From: Locusta migratoria
Lineage: Eukaryota; Arthropoda; Insecta; Orthoptera; Acrididae
Length of the DNA: 64,000 bases
Assembly: GCA_026315105.1 (NCBI GenBank)
Contig: CM048750.1
Location: 76,436,297 to 76,500,296 of the forward strand
Direction: 5' to 3'
This document shows positions 35,216 through 46,513 of this stretch, in pieces. Numbering within the stretch: position 1 is the stretch's first letter; each line of letters opens with the position of its first letter. Under the pieces are notes generated by a model. The model saw nothing but the letters and a program-made list of their open reading frames with translations. It was not told the DNA's origin and ran no database searches. The position numbers and the translations under genes were made by a program.

Positions 35216-35504
35216 TGTGGACACAATATCAATTTATTAGTGCAGAGCTGGCCCACCATTGCCAACTGCGACTCTACGAGGAACAGTATCGTAAAGAGTC
35301 CTGATAGTTTCGACCAGAATGTTATCCTTTCTTCTACCAAAAAAGACATCTATTACTTCAGCGACATTGGTGTTGTAAATTTGGTCCTCACTCTCTGTTG
35401 TAACACTCCCCATGATGCTGAAACATTGCGATTTTGCTATTCAGAATAGATGTTTGATAATTTCGATGTATAATTTTAGAATATGGAAGTGTTTGATAGC
35501 AGTA

Positions 35505-35590
35505 TGTTTATTTTATTTTATTTATTTATTTATTAACCTGATCAGCTTAGGGCCATCAGGCCCTTTCTTACCTCGGACCAGGGTTTTAAA
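35505..35590 (-). repeat. (TTTA)n tract with attached retroposon 3' end
   Basis: The T-rich tetramer tract is followed by taacctgatcagcttagggccatcaggccc, a 3' end that I recall adjoining such tails in insect retroposons. The rest of the element is absent, interrupted by the Harbinger end at 35603. Confidence 0.45.
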
Positions 35591-35747
35591 CTCACAGTTT
35601 TAAGGCTAGTCTACACGACGACATTAGGTTGCGACATTCGTAGCGTGAATGAATTGCACGCAACTAGTTTCGAATATGTCTGTAGACACAGCGCCAATAC
35701 TATACCCTACAGTTTCGTTGTTTTGTGAGTGCTGTAGTCAACGTAGA

Positions 35748-36335
35748 ATGAAAGTTTTGCTAGTTGCAAGAGTTGTGGCGGAGCTATTGCTTTGGGCTAG
35801 TCGATGTGGCCTAGGGGACTGCGGCGCGCCAGTCACGGTCTGCACGGCCACTACGATTGGGGATTAGAATCCCCCCCCCCCGGGCATGGATAATTGTGCC
35901 GTCCTTAGTATTAGCTAGTTTATAAGTAGTTTGTAAGTTTAGGGACTGATGACCCCGTAGTCCCATAAGCTCTACGAACATTTGAAGATTTGAGCTATTG
36001 CTTCTCTGATGTCGCTGCATAAGACTAAACATAAAAGGAATAAGAAACGTGCTTGGATTCGTGACTGGATTAAAAAACAATCAGCTGGGCTGCTCAGCGA
36101 CCTTGATGAAAGAAATTGCGCTTCAAGACCCTAGAAGTTATTTTAATCAACTTAAGAATGTCATCAGAGCAGTTCACGTTCCTTTTAAACAGAGTTGGTA
36201 ATGCAATAAAGAAACAAGATACTGTTATGAGTGAACCATTGTTACCAGAACTGAAATTACAAATTACGTTTCTTGTCAAGTGGAGATTCATATTCGTTTC
36301 TACAGTATCTGTACCGTGTTCCGAAATCCACAATT
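35748..36335 (+). pseudogene. PIF/Harbinger transposase (HARBI1-like), N-terminal part
   Basis: The frame opens at 35748 with MKVLLVARVVAELLL. After the SINE it reads KRNKKRAWIRDWIKK, then after a frameshift LRMSSEQFTFLLNRVGNAI, KKQDTVMSE, LPELKLQITFLVKW and SVPCSEIHNF. This is the N-terminal helix-turn-helix region of HARBI1-like nucleases, which reads (LRMS.EQF..LL..V....K.DT.MR..). The catalytic aspartates lie further downstream and are absent. Confidence 0.8.
35793..35991 (+). mobile_element. SINE subfamily A inside the Harbinger element, 12-bp target duplication
   Basis: gagctattgctt is at 35781-35792 and 35992-36003. The B box is degraded (ggggattagaatcccc, then a C-run). The insertion postdates the element. 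Confidence 0.93.
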
Positions 36336-36387
36336 TCCGTAATTAGTTTGTATACGTATTTCGAATTGAATGTATTTTAGTCTGCAA

Positions 36388-36654
36388 TTATCTAATCGTT
36401 AACACATCTATATTTAATTCACGAATAATTGCTTCAAGGGCACCAACACGCCGCTGCTTATCTCTGAATTTTACATCGTTAAAATCCCACAAACACCTAT
36501 GAATCGCATATATGTCTAAAAACCAAACTATTTCTTCCGTTCCTCGCTTTATGTTGTAGTATGTCCTGTTATGTTTATAACCTAATCTATAAACACGCGC
36601 AATCAGTTGGAAGGAGCCGAAACTTCGCCAACAAGTTGCGTGTACGCCTGCCAC
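36388..36654 (-). pseudogene. MADF-domain protein of the Harbinger element (fragment)
   Basis: The antisense frame contains YAIHRCLWDFNDVKFRDKQR followed by RVGALEAIIREL, which has the YP.LWD..D..YKDK..R..A...I...L signature of a MADF domain. In this superfamily the second gene encodes a Myb/MADF DNA-binding partner that helps bring the transposase to the nucleus and element ends. Only about 88 codons remain. The N-terminal 30 residues show no similarity I recognise. Confidence 0.65.
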
Positions 36655-36718
36655 GCATACGCACTGGCCGGTAGCACAGTTTCATGAAACTTAGTGATGA
36701 CGTGTAAACTAGCCTTTA

Positions 36719-37455
36719 GATCTAAGTTACGTATAACAATGTCATCATTAGATAAACGATTAATAATTACGCCGGCTGTCCTAAGCTGTGTTGTATGTAA
36801 CCAGTTTAGTCCTTTAGCCCGCTGTTGTCCGCGTACAGCTAAAAGCCGTCTTCTGTTGAGTGACGGAGGTCAGCCCGTCGCAGTCTAACTTATAAGTGCA
36901 GCGCGAGCTTGCGTATTTATTACTTAATTTTTCCAAGGATGAAGTAAAATCCTATGTCAGGTTAATCCTCATGAAAAATTTATTTATTTCAGTAAATTAA
37001 AAAAGGGTTACAGTACAATAAATTGACTTTTGTCATGTTATTGTTATATACCCTACATAAAATTTAGTTATTCAGCTTCAAAATGAACTGCAGTTCACTG
37101 AGTTTCCAGTGTGAGGTTCTTGAGTTATACAAAACACAAATTGTCAGGTTCCGAAAGTAATGCTAACTTCACCTAACTCGAAAAATAGTACTCATTTAAG
37201 GGATAAATTGATGACGCTTGTCTTCTTTTACAGTAATTTGACACATGTAAAAATTAATAATTTAAAAAAATACGAGGACAATTTTCTTATTCTTCGTCCA
37301 GTTACAAATGGAATAGCCCCCATGTTACATTTCTTCTCGTTCATATAATTTGAATAAATTCTTTGAAGAATCACACGATGTTAACAAAGTTTGCTGTAGC
37401 CGCATCTACCGAATGCATGTCGATCAGGCAGAAACATTAGTACCTTCATCCACTT
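36719..37455. other. Unannotated AT-rich DNA
   Basis: Nothing recognised. Confidence 0.45.
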
Positions 37456-37459
37456 CAGT

Positions 37460-37642
37460 CGCCGCGGCGAAGTGGCCGAGCGCATTGAGGCGCTATGCTG
37501 CGATGCGCGAGGCCCTTTCCGGTCGGGGGTTCGAATCTCCCCTCGGACATGGATGTTTGTGCTGTCTTTAGTAAGTTCATAAGTAGTTTGTAAGTTTATG
37601 GTCTGATGACCCCACAGTTAAGTCCCATAAGCTTAACAAACA
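37460..37642 (+). mobile_element. SINE subfamily B
   Basis: The head cgccgcggcgaagtggccga and gctgcgatgcgcgaggccc define subfamily B. B box gggttcgaatctcccc; standard tail to cccataagcttaacaaacat. No clear target duplication. Confidence 0.88.
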
Positions 37643-37790
37643 TCCTACATCCTCCCATTTCACAATGTAAGAACAGTATAGGGCGTCTGTAGACATTCGA
37701 CGTTCTCCGGTGACAAGAAAAAGAGTACGACACTGATTGTTGTCTTATTTAATCAAGGCCATACATCAACAGCCTTTGCAACGTACCAGC

Positions 37791-38605
37791 CATGAGTCAG
37801 AGTGATGTACGGACCTGGAATCGTTATCAAACCACAGGTAGTGTTTAAGAGCTGTCCATACTGTTCTCCGTAGGACAACTACTGCGAATACTCGCTCGAA
37901 AAATCCTCTACCAGACTATCACAAAGATTAACAATAACTTTGTTGAGAGACACAAGGAAGTAAATGGGAAGCCCCATTGTAAGAAACGGACAGCATCACA
38001 ACTTCCAACATTATAAAAAGCCACGTAGAAGCTCGGCCTTTATATCCAGAGACTATGCTGCAGTATTTACGTCAACTCAAAATGAACGAGAATAGACAAT
38101 GGAAAACTCCACTGAAGTGTAGTATATGTCTGGTAACAGATAACAACTTGTGTAGAGGAAAACTGGTAATGATGAACGCCAGCGTCAAGTACGGTGACAG
38201 AACAACGTTGTTCTCGGCGGATATCTGTGGGACATTCTGATGACATTGTTGCCCTTCAAGGATAAACTGAAGACTTCTCAGTACATGAATAAGAGTTTCG
38301 TACTTAGCATTGAACCGTAGCTTCAGCATTCAAGTAAAGAATTTAAGGATGACAAACCCCGAGTCTATCATGAAGGCATCGTCAACAATTTCATCTATCT
38401 TGCCGGTATTTGACGAATGAATGTTCAAGCGAATTACATCCAACTGGACATGCTGGTAATAAATTGAAAAGAGGTCTGCAAACATGTCGGGAACAACTAC
38501 GAATTCTACAGTATTGCAATTGAACAATGGGACAAATTAGTCCAGTAGTGAGTAAATGAACTCGTGGCAGAAATGCCAGTTAGGATTAAGGCATCCATTT
38601 AATTA
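37791..38605 (+). pseudogene. Tc1-like transposase relic
   Basis: The start MSQSDVRTWNRYQTTGSV resembles the second helix-turn-helix end (W..R..ETGSV). Near 38440-38480 a frame gives HPTGHAGNKLKRGLQTC where NPIEHLWDELKRRV is expected. At 38516-38605 IEQWDKLVQ, two stops, then NELVAEMPVRIKASI matches the family's C-terminus (EEWD.IPQ..I..L..SMP.R....I). The centre is too decayed to align by eye. Confidence 0.5.
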
Positions 38606-39440
38606 ATATGTAACACAATAGTTATTTTGGATTGTTTAAATAGGAAAGATGCTTCTTGGGTTTTGTTTCTCAATAATACAGGAATGAATTAGTAAATGGT
38701 AAATGCTAAATACTAGTATAGAAGCACAGAAATTATGTTTGCTGGGATAGACATACCTTAGATTGATGTGTTTACATAAGATAATGATGACAGTAAATTT
38801 TTTACTGTAGCTGTTTAACGACGACACATAAAGTCGCACTGGCCTGTTTACGGCCCACTATAGGTTTGCCTGTGGTTTCATGATTTATTTTTGTAAACAG
38901 TTGACTATAATAAAATATCCGAAATCCACAAAAAGTAATAATATAAAAAATAAAGAATACAATACAGAAAGTAACACACATGAAATTCTGCACTGAGCAC
39001 TCCGATTTAATCATAATGAATTCCTTTGGAACAAATCAGGTTGTAAGTCATTTCCGGTCTTAAGGGAGCCACACCCTGCCTATATAACCCATGTTAATTT
39101 AGGCAATTATTTGACCCATTTCTGAAAAAAAAAACTATTTGATGCCGGACTTTATTTTTACTGTATGTTACATGATGCTTATAGATCCAACTGTACTAAA
39201 ATCTACTTTATCCATTTCACAGTTTTTAAGGAGTACCATTTTAATTTATTAACCAAAAATATTAAGTTTTTTCTGCAGAAAATGTTTTTTTGTGAACTTC
39301 GTAATGGGGAATATTAATGAATGCAGTACAAGAGGTGGATTTTTATGTTATGCAGAATCTATGAAAATTTAATTCATTTATCAATGATAGTTTCTGATAT
39401 AATGGGGCAAATGTACTGAAAATTTTAGTTTGCGGGTAAT
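38606..39440. other. Unannotated AT-rich DNA
   Basis: Nothing recognised. Confidence 0.45.
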
Positions 39441-39471
39441 TGAGTTTAAAGAAAAAAACTTCAGAAATTTC

Positions 39472-40067
39472 TTACTTGCAGTTAATTAAATCTGTCCCTG
39501 CTGCATATGATGGCCGTTCTTCGGCCTCTAGTAGGTCTTCCAGATTCTTTTTCACCTTCCTGGATGTTTGTCTTGCCACATTAGATGCAGACCTATCTGC
39601 ATCGGCTAGCCTCATTTTATCGCAAAGTTGGAGCCCAGTTATAATATTTTCATCAGGATTAATTCCCACCTTCTTCAGTACCCAACACTTTACAATATTA
39701 CCACAATTGACTGTAATAACAGCATAATGAACTCCTAGTTTCATTATATGCATGCCTACAAACGCAGTTTTAGGAAGGCGGTTCCGAATTAATGCTGTTG
39801 AAACATTCATTCGGGTTCTGTGTCTGCCCATGCAGACATTTCTTTAGAAGGTGAGGATGAGCCAAGTGTCTGAAAATAGGCTTAATTGCTGTAATAACAG
39901 CAGCAGGAAGAGAAAGCTGGTCAGATTAAGATACTCCAGTTACCTGTACCGTATTGTATTTGCACCACGAATTTTCTCCTGATGGGCACAATGCATGACA
40001 CGCCATTTAATCTAAACTTGTTTCCTCTAAACTGTCGTTTCTTGAAAACGCCTTTACGTTTCGTCAT
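39472..40067 (-). pseudogene. Mutator-like transposase, N-terminus joined to C-terminus
   Basis: The antisense start at 40067 reads MTKRKGVFKKRQFRGNKF, the usual N-terminus of this insect transposase group. After a short decayed stretch an open frame (39831-39472) reads GRHRTRMNVSTALI, RNRLPKTAFVGMHIMKLGVH, CGNIVKCWVLKKVGINPDEN, KMRLADADRSASN and SYAAGTD. This corresponds to the C-terminal region (VF.....L..GV..AV..FN.G......VL..LGI.PG, ending Y.AG). The catalytic middle is missing, so it is a deletion derivative. Confidence 0.55.
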
Positions 40068-40263
40068 CTTCAATAAACACAACCACTCGCAATCACACTT
40101 AACCAAAACTAACAGCGTGTTGTTTACAAACAGCAGAAACAAAAGAATTCCTAACGTGCAATGCAAGGTATATAAAGATCTAAAATATATACAGAGAAGT
40201 GGGTGACAGAAACGTGGGCATGACACATAAACATACGTGATAGGAAAATGCTCTTTAAATTAT

Positions 40264-40264
<1 letters not shown>

Positions 40265-40315
<51 letters not shown>
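40265..40315 (+). repeat. 51-base poly(A) run
   Basis: A-run followed by caaacaaac. No retroposon body is recognisable immediately upstream. Confidence 0.9.
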
Positions 40316-40316
<1 letters not shown>

Positions 40317-42650
40317 AAACAAACAGCAGAATCCTTTTCGGAGTATTTAAATAATACCTTAATCTATCGAAATATGATGAAAACCGAAAATCGATTTTTT
40401 CAACCTGAACTACGGTGTGGTTGATGGTCGACTCGTTTACGGCTCTACTCATCACGTAATATTTTCTCTAACAATGTTTTAACATACAACCAAAGTTGAT
40501 TGATATTTCACAGCTTACATTTGACAAAAATATTTTTTGAACTTTTACCTCTTTAAACTATTATTTTAATATCTTTTCCATACTTTAACTATCGTTTTCT
40601 TCCGTTAAAATATTATCACCTATCTTGCAGTGGTAGTTCGTCTTCTTTTCAAGTTTATCATCTTAGCATGTACTGGTTTTCGTAAAACTGACAGTGTCAA
40701 ATCGACGTATTTTTACAAATATCTCTGAAATAGTGTTACATCTGGAAAAACATAAGTGAGGAAAATTACAGAGCATTTTCTCTTCTACAAATGCGTTTAT
40801 TTAATTTTCCTCTCACTTGAACTATTAGATGCCGTTATTTTCATTGAAAGAAAGAAGTCCGAGATACAAAATCGAGTTAAAATGTCTTGTCACGTTCGCG
40901 GCTGGCTCATTGCAGTCAACTGTTAAGCGCGCTAAAGCTCCAATAACAACATCTCATTCATGCTAGGAGATGAAAAATTTCAAAACGTAAAAATATATAA
41001 AATAGTAATTTGCAAAACAAATAACACGTTGTTTAAACTGGGAAATAGTCCTGTACAGCTCGTTAAAAATCTATTTACATTGTAAATATAGGTCAGCGCA
41101 GGACGGAGAGGTACTCAGCGAACTGATCGTCAACAAACTGTGTATATCTCGGGAACAGTCATATATGACTCACGTATGTAGGGTTTTTGAGAAATTTCTT
41201 CGTGGGCCGCAATTCAGAAGATTGTCACAACATTTCGATAACTGAGGGTGGTAGAAATCTGAAACAGATCAATCGGTACCAATTGTTCTGAAGAGTGGCA
41301 ATATTATCAGTAGTTAGGGGCCAGCTGGTCTTACGATATGGCGTTCCTTTGGGGCATATGCCATACACATTTCTGTCGGTCATATATTAATAATCGGAAG
41401 TACAAATGCGGCCCGAGATGCCACCCGAAATTTTTTACTCGTCATGGAATAGAAAGGATACTAAATAATTGGCATGAAGAATAGACGACACTGAATGGAG
41501 ATAAAGTGTTTTCCAATTCCTTAAGGAGCTAGGTCAGCGCGTTGATCAAAAAGTAATGGCTACTTTGGAATAAATAAATCCCTTTCAGGTGCTCCTAGAA
41601 AAACAAGTATGAGTCAATAACAAATAAATATTTTCCTGTTACCTTTTACGCAAAAAAAAAAAAAAAAATAAATTATTCCAGCATTACGAGTCGACCCTCC
41701 GAAAAAAATACATTGCACGTAATTTTACGGCGAGTAAATATCGTTACTCGGCCGATTTATGCCCATACAGCGCCGAGAACCGAAGGGAAAAACTTCACCT
41801 TTCGACCCGAACTGAAATCGTGCGACGGTCGGGGGCGTACATCTGAGTTTTTACAGCTGTGAAAGGCATTCGTGCACGGCTTTACTGTGAATGAAGTAAG
41901 ATATATCCGCAAAGTAATAAAATTCTGCACAACTTTTTATGGTCAGTGGGCCGCTATGAGAGTGAGGGAATTGCAGCGCTTTGGAACATAAAATCGTTCC
42001 CCAGACGCAGCTATTTCACACAGAGGCATCGATTGCGTTAAATAAGGTATTTTTATGTTGCGCTTCTATATATTTCATCATTCCAGCCTCAACGACACGC
42101 TGCACGGGGTAGGGAGAATGGTTGCACCGATCCGTGGAGCTCATATATACCCGAACGGCGTAGAATTTGTGCCGCTGATAACACATTGAATAAGGCTATT
42201 TTCGCTGATGCTGTTTTACGCGCGAGGACGTAATGTTTAGTATCCCCCTCTAACATAGCATCAGCTGTGTTACACAGGTATTTTGTATGGTAAAAAAGTA
42301 TTTTATTCACTTTTTCTTTAATTTGTAAATCGTAATGCCGATTCCCATTTGTAACTGAAGCCGAAGTTTGTAGCTCATGTTCGCCTTTTCAGTTTCAAAC
42401 GTTCAGGCTGTGATAGATATTTCTGTGCTTCTAACCGAGAATCCTGATACTAATTTTCCTGCATTTAGCTTTAATGTGTTTAACGTTAACGAAATATTTA
42501 GGGTACACTTGGATAAGATACTAAGAATATTCAAAAACACTCGAGGAATATAAATGATTCAGATTTAAATAAATCGATGTACTGCGGTATTGAAATTTTC
42601 TTGTAAAATTCTTCCCATTCAATTTTTGCGTGGTGTGTTACAGCTACTAT
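40316..42650. other. Unannotated AT-rich DNA
   Basis: No repeat or gene recognised over about 2.3 kb, apart from A-rich runs near 41652. Confidence 0.45.
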
Positions 42651-42654
42651 GTTG

Positions 42655-42765
42655 CAAAAAAAAATTATTTAAACGACGTGTTTCGTCCGGTTAGCTCATC
42701 TTATTTGTCAGATATCAGAAAAGGCTATAACCGGGCGAAACGCGTCATATAAATATAAAATTTGG
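42655..42765. repeat. Small inverted repeat (foldback type)
   Basis: tttaaacgacgtgtttcgtcc with ggttagct at the left mirrors ggctataaccgggcgaaac and gcgtcatataaat at the right. Arms of about 35 bp surround a loop near 42710. Confidence 0.6.
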
Positions 42766-43059
42766 CAACCAGGACATTCTTTTATTCAAGAAATGTTTTT
42801 ATGTCTCTCCCTGTTATCATAAAAATTGGCATTCCCTACGTCAATCGTTTGAAAATTCCTGTACTTTCAGCTGAGAAGACAAATTTTCAAATAATTAGCT
42901 TCCAAAAATATTCAATTATGAAATACTACCATTCATCCCATAATCAGTGCTTTAGAGTTCGTATTTCAGAAAAAAAAGGAAGACTGAAACTGACAGACAA
43001 CTTCCGGTTGATTATAGTCTCACATAATTTCAGTAAGGAGTGCAACTGGTTTAAATTAC

Positions 43060-43223
43060 TTAATAGGGAAAACATCAAATGTATTCCAAATCACAGTTCC
43101 TTCTTAAAAGAATCTTTTAATGAGCTCACATTTATGTCGGCGCATCACGTGTCATGTCATTAAAAGATTAATTGACACGCAACTGTGACTAGGAATACAT
43201 ATTATGTTTTCCCTATTAAAAAA
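43060..43223. repeat. Inverted repeat, arms ~65 bp
   Basis: ttaatagggaaaacatcaa at 43060 is mirrored by tatgttttccctatta near 43205-43220, with internal matches around gtattcc, cacag and aatcttttaatg. Probably a small palindromic MITE. Confidence 0.65.
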
Positions 43224-44790
43224 ACTTGAAATTGAGGTACCTTAGTTTGAGTCACCAAAATTACTAAGACAAAGACAGTACATTTTTTTCAATTTCTGAT
43301 GGAGAGAATAAATGTCAATTGACTTCATAGTGACATTTTAGAAAACTCTTCTTCACGATGTCCCAGGTACCTATTTCTGACTACCATTCTGCGTCGAAAG
43401 GTGGTAATATATCTACCTAGGTTACGTGATCGTACCGCAAACTGTTATTTGTGCATAACCTCATACAATGTCATTTGTCTCCTCAATGTAATCTTTGAGT
43501 AAAAATGTTTACAGCAAAACGTTCATCACCTGGAAAATCAAACTGACAAATGATATTGCAGTAAAACCAGAATGCCTCTGTATGAACTACAAGTTAGAAC
43601 AGCACCAGATCCTTGAAAAGGAAATCGTATGAAACAATACGTGAAAAGTGCACAATGAAGTTTGGTCCGAATTTTACAGTAATAAAAAGGTCCATTAAAA
43701 CATTAAGAATAACTGAGAAACTCTGTGGAAAAGGAGACATATTTCTCACAAGCAATTATATAATGGGCAGATTATCTCCAGAAAAATAAGACGACAAAAA
43801 ATTGATTAAAGGGCATGGGAAACACGTTGGGATGCCCAATACTCTATCTTGACCAAAACATTTTTCGATAGTAAATAAAAAAAAATGATTTCAAGGTGAA
43901 AGATTTAGGTCATAAGCTGGAAGTTTTGTAATAGTAGTGGTAGTACCACTAATTATTGAAATATTTAAGCTTTGACTTCTATGACTATTATCCGATATCA
44001 AACTGTACCAACTCTTCCTGCAATGTTATGTATGCATAATGGACCAGTACGCAGGTGCGTAATCAGTCCGCTTTGTTGCTAAGCGCTGAATAGCTGCAAA
44101 GTGGAAGCCACTTAGGCTGCAAAAACAGACTAACGCGGGCGCCTGATGAACAAACGTTGTGATTGGTGGAAATCATAAAGCTACGTTCATTCAAGCTGTC
44201 CAACGTTAACCTACCTGTGTAGTGGATGTTCATACGTCCCGGCACACACAAAACCACAACTGACCTACATAAAGCGTTTTGGACAGAAAAAAAGCCACTG
44301 TCAAAGTCCACTGCACCAAACGCGAGTTCTGCAACCCCATTATATGATTAAATTCCGTAGTTAATTGTTCACTCAATAGGGTAACAAGAGAGATCAAGTA
44401 TTCAGTATCTTATTTCGAGCAAATGTAATACATGTTTCAGTTTAAAATAGAAACTCTACGAAGAGTAACAAATAAAATAAGAGTTAAAAGAGCGAAATTA
44501 AAAAAAAAACAACGAATAAAATGACACATACCATCATATGATGAAAATAGTTATTAATAGTAAAGCTCTAGCGAAAATAGCTTAATTATTAGAAGTACTA
44601 AGAGTAAATGACAGCACAGTCACCGTGTAGGATATTAACATTGACTAATTAAGGAGAAACATCCACTAGGCAAATATAAAATTTTTGACACTCAACAAAA
44701 ATGATGAAAAAGTTTTGCTGTGCTCGAAATAATTTAGACGTTATTCAAAGTAAGAGATAATTTCTCTGACACAAGTATTCAAATGGTATG
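43224..44790. other. Unannotated AT-rich DNA
   Basis: Nothing recognised. Confidence 0.45.
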
Positions 44791-44792
44791 AT

Positions 44793-45549
44793 ACCGGGTA
44801 ATCAAAAAGTCAGTATAAATTTGAAAACTTAATAAATCACGAAATAATGTAGATAGAGAGGAAAAATTGACAAACATGTTTGGAATGACATTGGGTTTTA
44901 TTAGGAAAAAAGGGTTCAAAAATGTCCGACAGATGGTGCTGAGCAGTAAAACGTCAGTGACTGCTACTGTGACGGGTGAGAGGTACGCCGATATGTTACA
45001 GAATCGCATCATCCCCAGCCTGGCTGATAAACACCTGCTGCAACGTACGATTTTTATGCTGGATGGCGCTGCACCCTATATTGAAAGATCTCTTGCGCGC
45101 GTCGTTTGGTGATGATCGTGTGCTCATCCGCCACTTTCGTCCGTGCGATTATTGGCTTTGGGGTTACTTGAATTCGCAAGTGTATTGTGATCGACATCTC
45201 CAGAGATGCTGAAAGACAACATCCGACGCCAATGCCTCACCATAACTCCGTACATACTTCACAGTACTGTTCACAACATTATTCCTCGACTACAGCTATT
45301 GTAGAGGAATGATGGTGAACATATTGAGCATTTCCTGTAAAGAACATCATCTTTGCTTTGTCTTAATTTGTTATGCTAATTATTGCTTTTCTGATTAAAT
45401 GAAGCGCCATTTGTCGGACATTTTTTTGTGTTTTGTTTTAATAAAACCCAATGTCATTCCAAGCACGTGTGTCAATTTTTACCTCTCTACTACATTATTT
45501 CGTGATTTATTAAGTTTCAAAATTATGCTGACTTTTTGATTACCCCATA
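44793..45549 (+). mobile_element. Internally deleted Tc1/mariner-type transposon with ~150-bp TIRs
   Basis: The TIRs run 44793-44943 and 45402-45549. The left gggtaatcaaaaagtcag is mirrored by ctgactttttgattaccc, and similarity continues through taataaatcacgaaataatg, caaacatgtttggaatgac and aaaaatgtccgacag. The interior keeps a transposase C-terminal half: TVTGERYADMLQN, FMLDGAAPYIE (second catalytic aspartate), then after a small deletion CDYWLWGYLNSQVYCDRH. Flanking TA is consistent with the target. The deletion removes the RSPDLNP block with the third aspartate. Confidence 0.82.
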
Positions 45550-45784
45550 TATTACCAAATAAACAGAAAAGAATTATTGGAACTGTGTTTCGATTATAAC
45601 GTTTGATAACACTGAAAAGGACCACACAAGGGTACCGGATTTATATATTTATGGCACGTTAAGTTCAGAACTTAAATATCAGCCAAAGCCATCAACGCAA
45701 CTCTAAAAAATTCTCGAGTATATCGACTTTGAAGTTTGCAAGTACACATAAGTACCAATACTTAAATGAGTTGCATTTATTGTC

Positions 45785-45858
45785 GGTGTAGCTCAGGTGG
45801 TAGCGTTCTGGCTTCACATGAGACAGTCGGTGGTTCGAGTCCTGATGTAACAGATACA
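45785..45858 (+). other. tRNA-like sequence (left arm)
   Basis: An A-box-like gtgtagctcaggtgg and B-box-like ggtggttcgagtcc are correctly spaced. The right arm has the same block inverted at about 46294-46372 (B box ggttcgaatcc). The acceptor ends do not pair convincingly, so I treat it as tRNA-derived rather than a tRNA gene. Confidence 0.55.
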
Positions 45859-46030
45859 TTTTTATTTTATTTTATTTTGTTTATTATAATTTTATTATTG
45901 ATATGAGTTTCCAAAATAGGTTCGTAGCTTTTCACAAACTGAACAATCAAAGAGAAGCGTCGTCCAATAATAGTGAAGCCAATAATGTAAAAATGTAACC
46001 TAGTATGGTGTTTTGATGAAAACCATCATT

Positions 46031-46207
46031 CAAATGTTCAAATGTTTGTAAATCTTATGCGACGTTACTTACAAACTACTTATGAACTAACTTATTCTAA
46101 AGACAGCGCAAACATCCATGCCCTAGGAGGGATTCGAACCCCCGACGGGGAACGGCCTCGCGCAACGCAGCATAGAGCCTCAATGCGCTCGGCCATTCCG
46201 CCATGGC
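46031..46207 (-). mobile_element. SINE subfamily B
   Basis: Antisense copy: tail at the left (caaatgttcaaatgtttg), B box complement ggattcgaacccc, and the subfamily B middle ggcctcgcgcaacgcagc. A short internal deletion removes the gggactgatgacc block. Confidence 0.85.
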
Positions 46208-46513
46208 AAAACGTTTATAAAGTATAGAAATAGGTGCAGTTTTCGTAAAAATTACCGTTAGATATTAAAATTTTTGAAGTATTCGAACACAACAAAAATC
46301 TGTCAATGTGGGATTCGAACCACCGACCCTACGGTTGTAAAACTAGAACGGTATCACCTGACCTACATCGAGAGATTCTGTAACTTTTATAATCATTTGT
46401 ACTTACGTGTACTTGCTAAACTTCAAATTCGACTTTCTCGAGAATTTCTTAGAGTTGCGTCGAATGGCTTTGACTGAATGTTATTTAAGGTCTGAACTTC
46501 ATGTACCATAATG

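Larger units (their letters stand above)
35603..36715. mobile_element. Small PIF/Harbinger element with TTA target duplication
   Basis: The ends are aggctagtctacacg at the left and, inverted, aggctagtttacacg at the right, an imperfect TIR of about 40 bp. TTA flanks it at 35600-35602 and 36716-36718, the standard Harbinger target. Inside are a transposase N-terminus on the plus strand and a MADF-type protein on the minus strand, the two-gene plan of this superfamily. The catalytic DDE part is deleted. A subfamily A SINE is inserted in the transposase part. Confidence 0.82.
45648..46513. mobile_element. Inverted-repeat element with tRNA-like sequence in both arms
   Basis: Arms of about 220 bp (45648-45870 and about 46290-46513) pair through tatggcacgttaagttcag, gcaactctaa, aattctcgag and the tRNA-like block. 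The loop contains an antisense SINE B. No coding sequence. The arms are diverged, roughly 80% by eye. Confidence 0.7.

Noticed and set aside
34703..35224. 173-codon minus-strand frame in the GC-rich block.
   Set aside because: Several overlapping frames are open on both strands, the expected result of GC-rich composition. No domain is seen.
42762..43163. 133-codon plus-strand frame.
   Set aside because: It overlaps an inverted repeat at its end, has biased AT-rich codons and no family resemblance.
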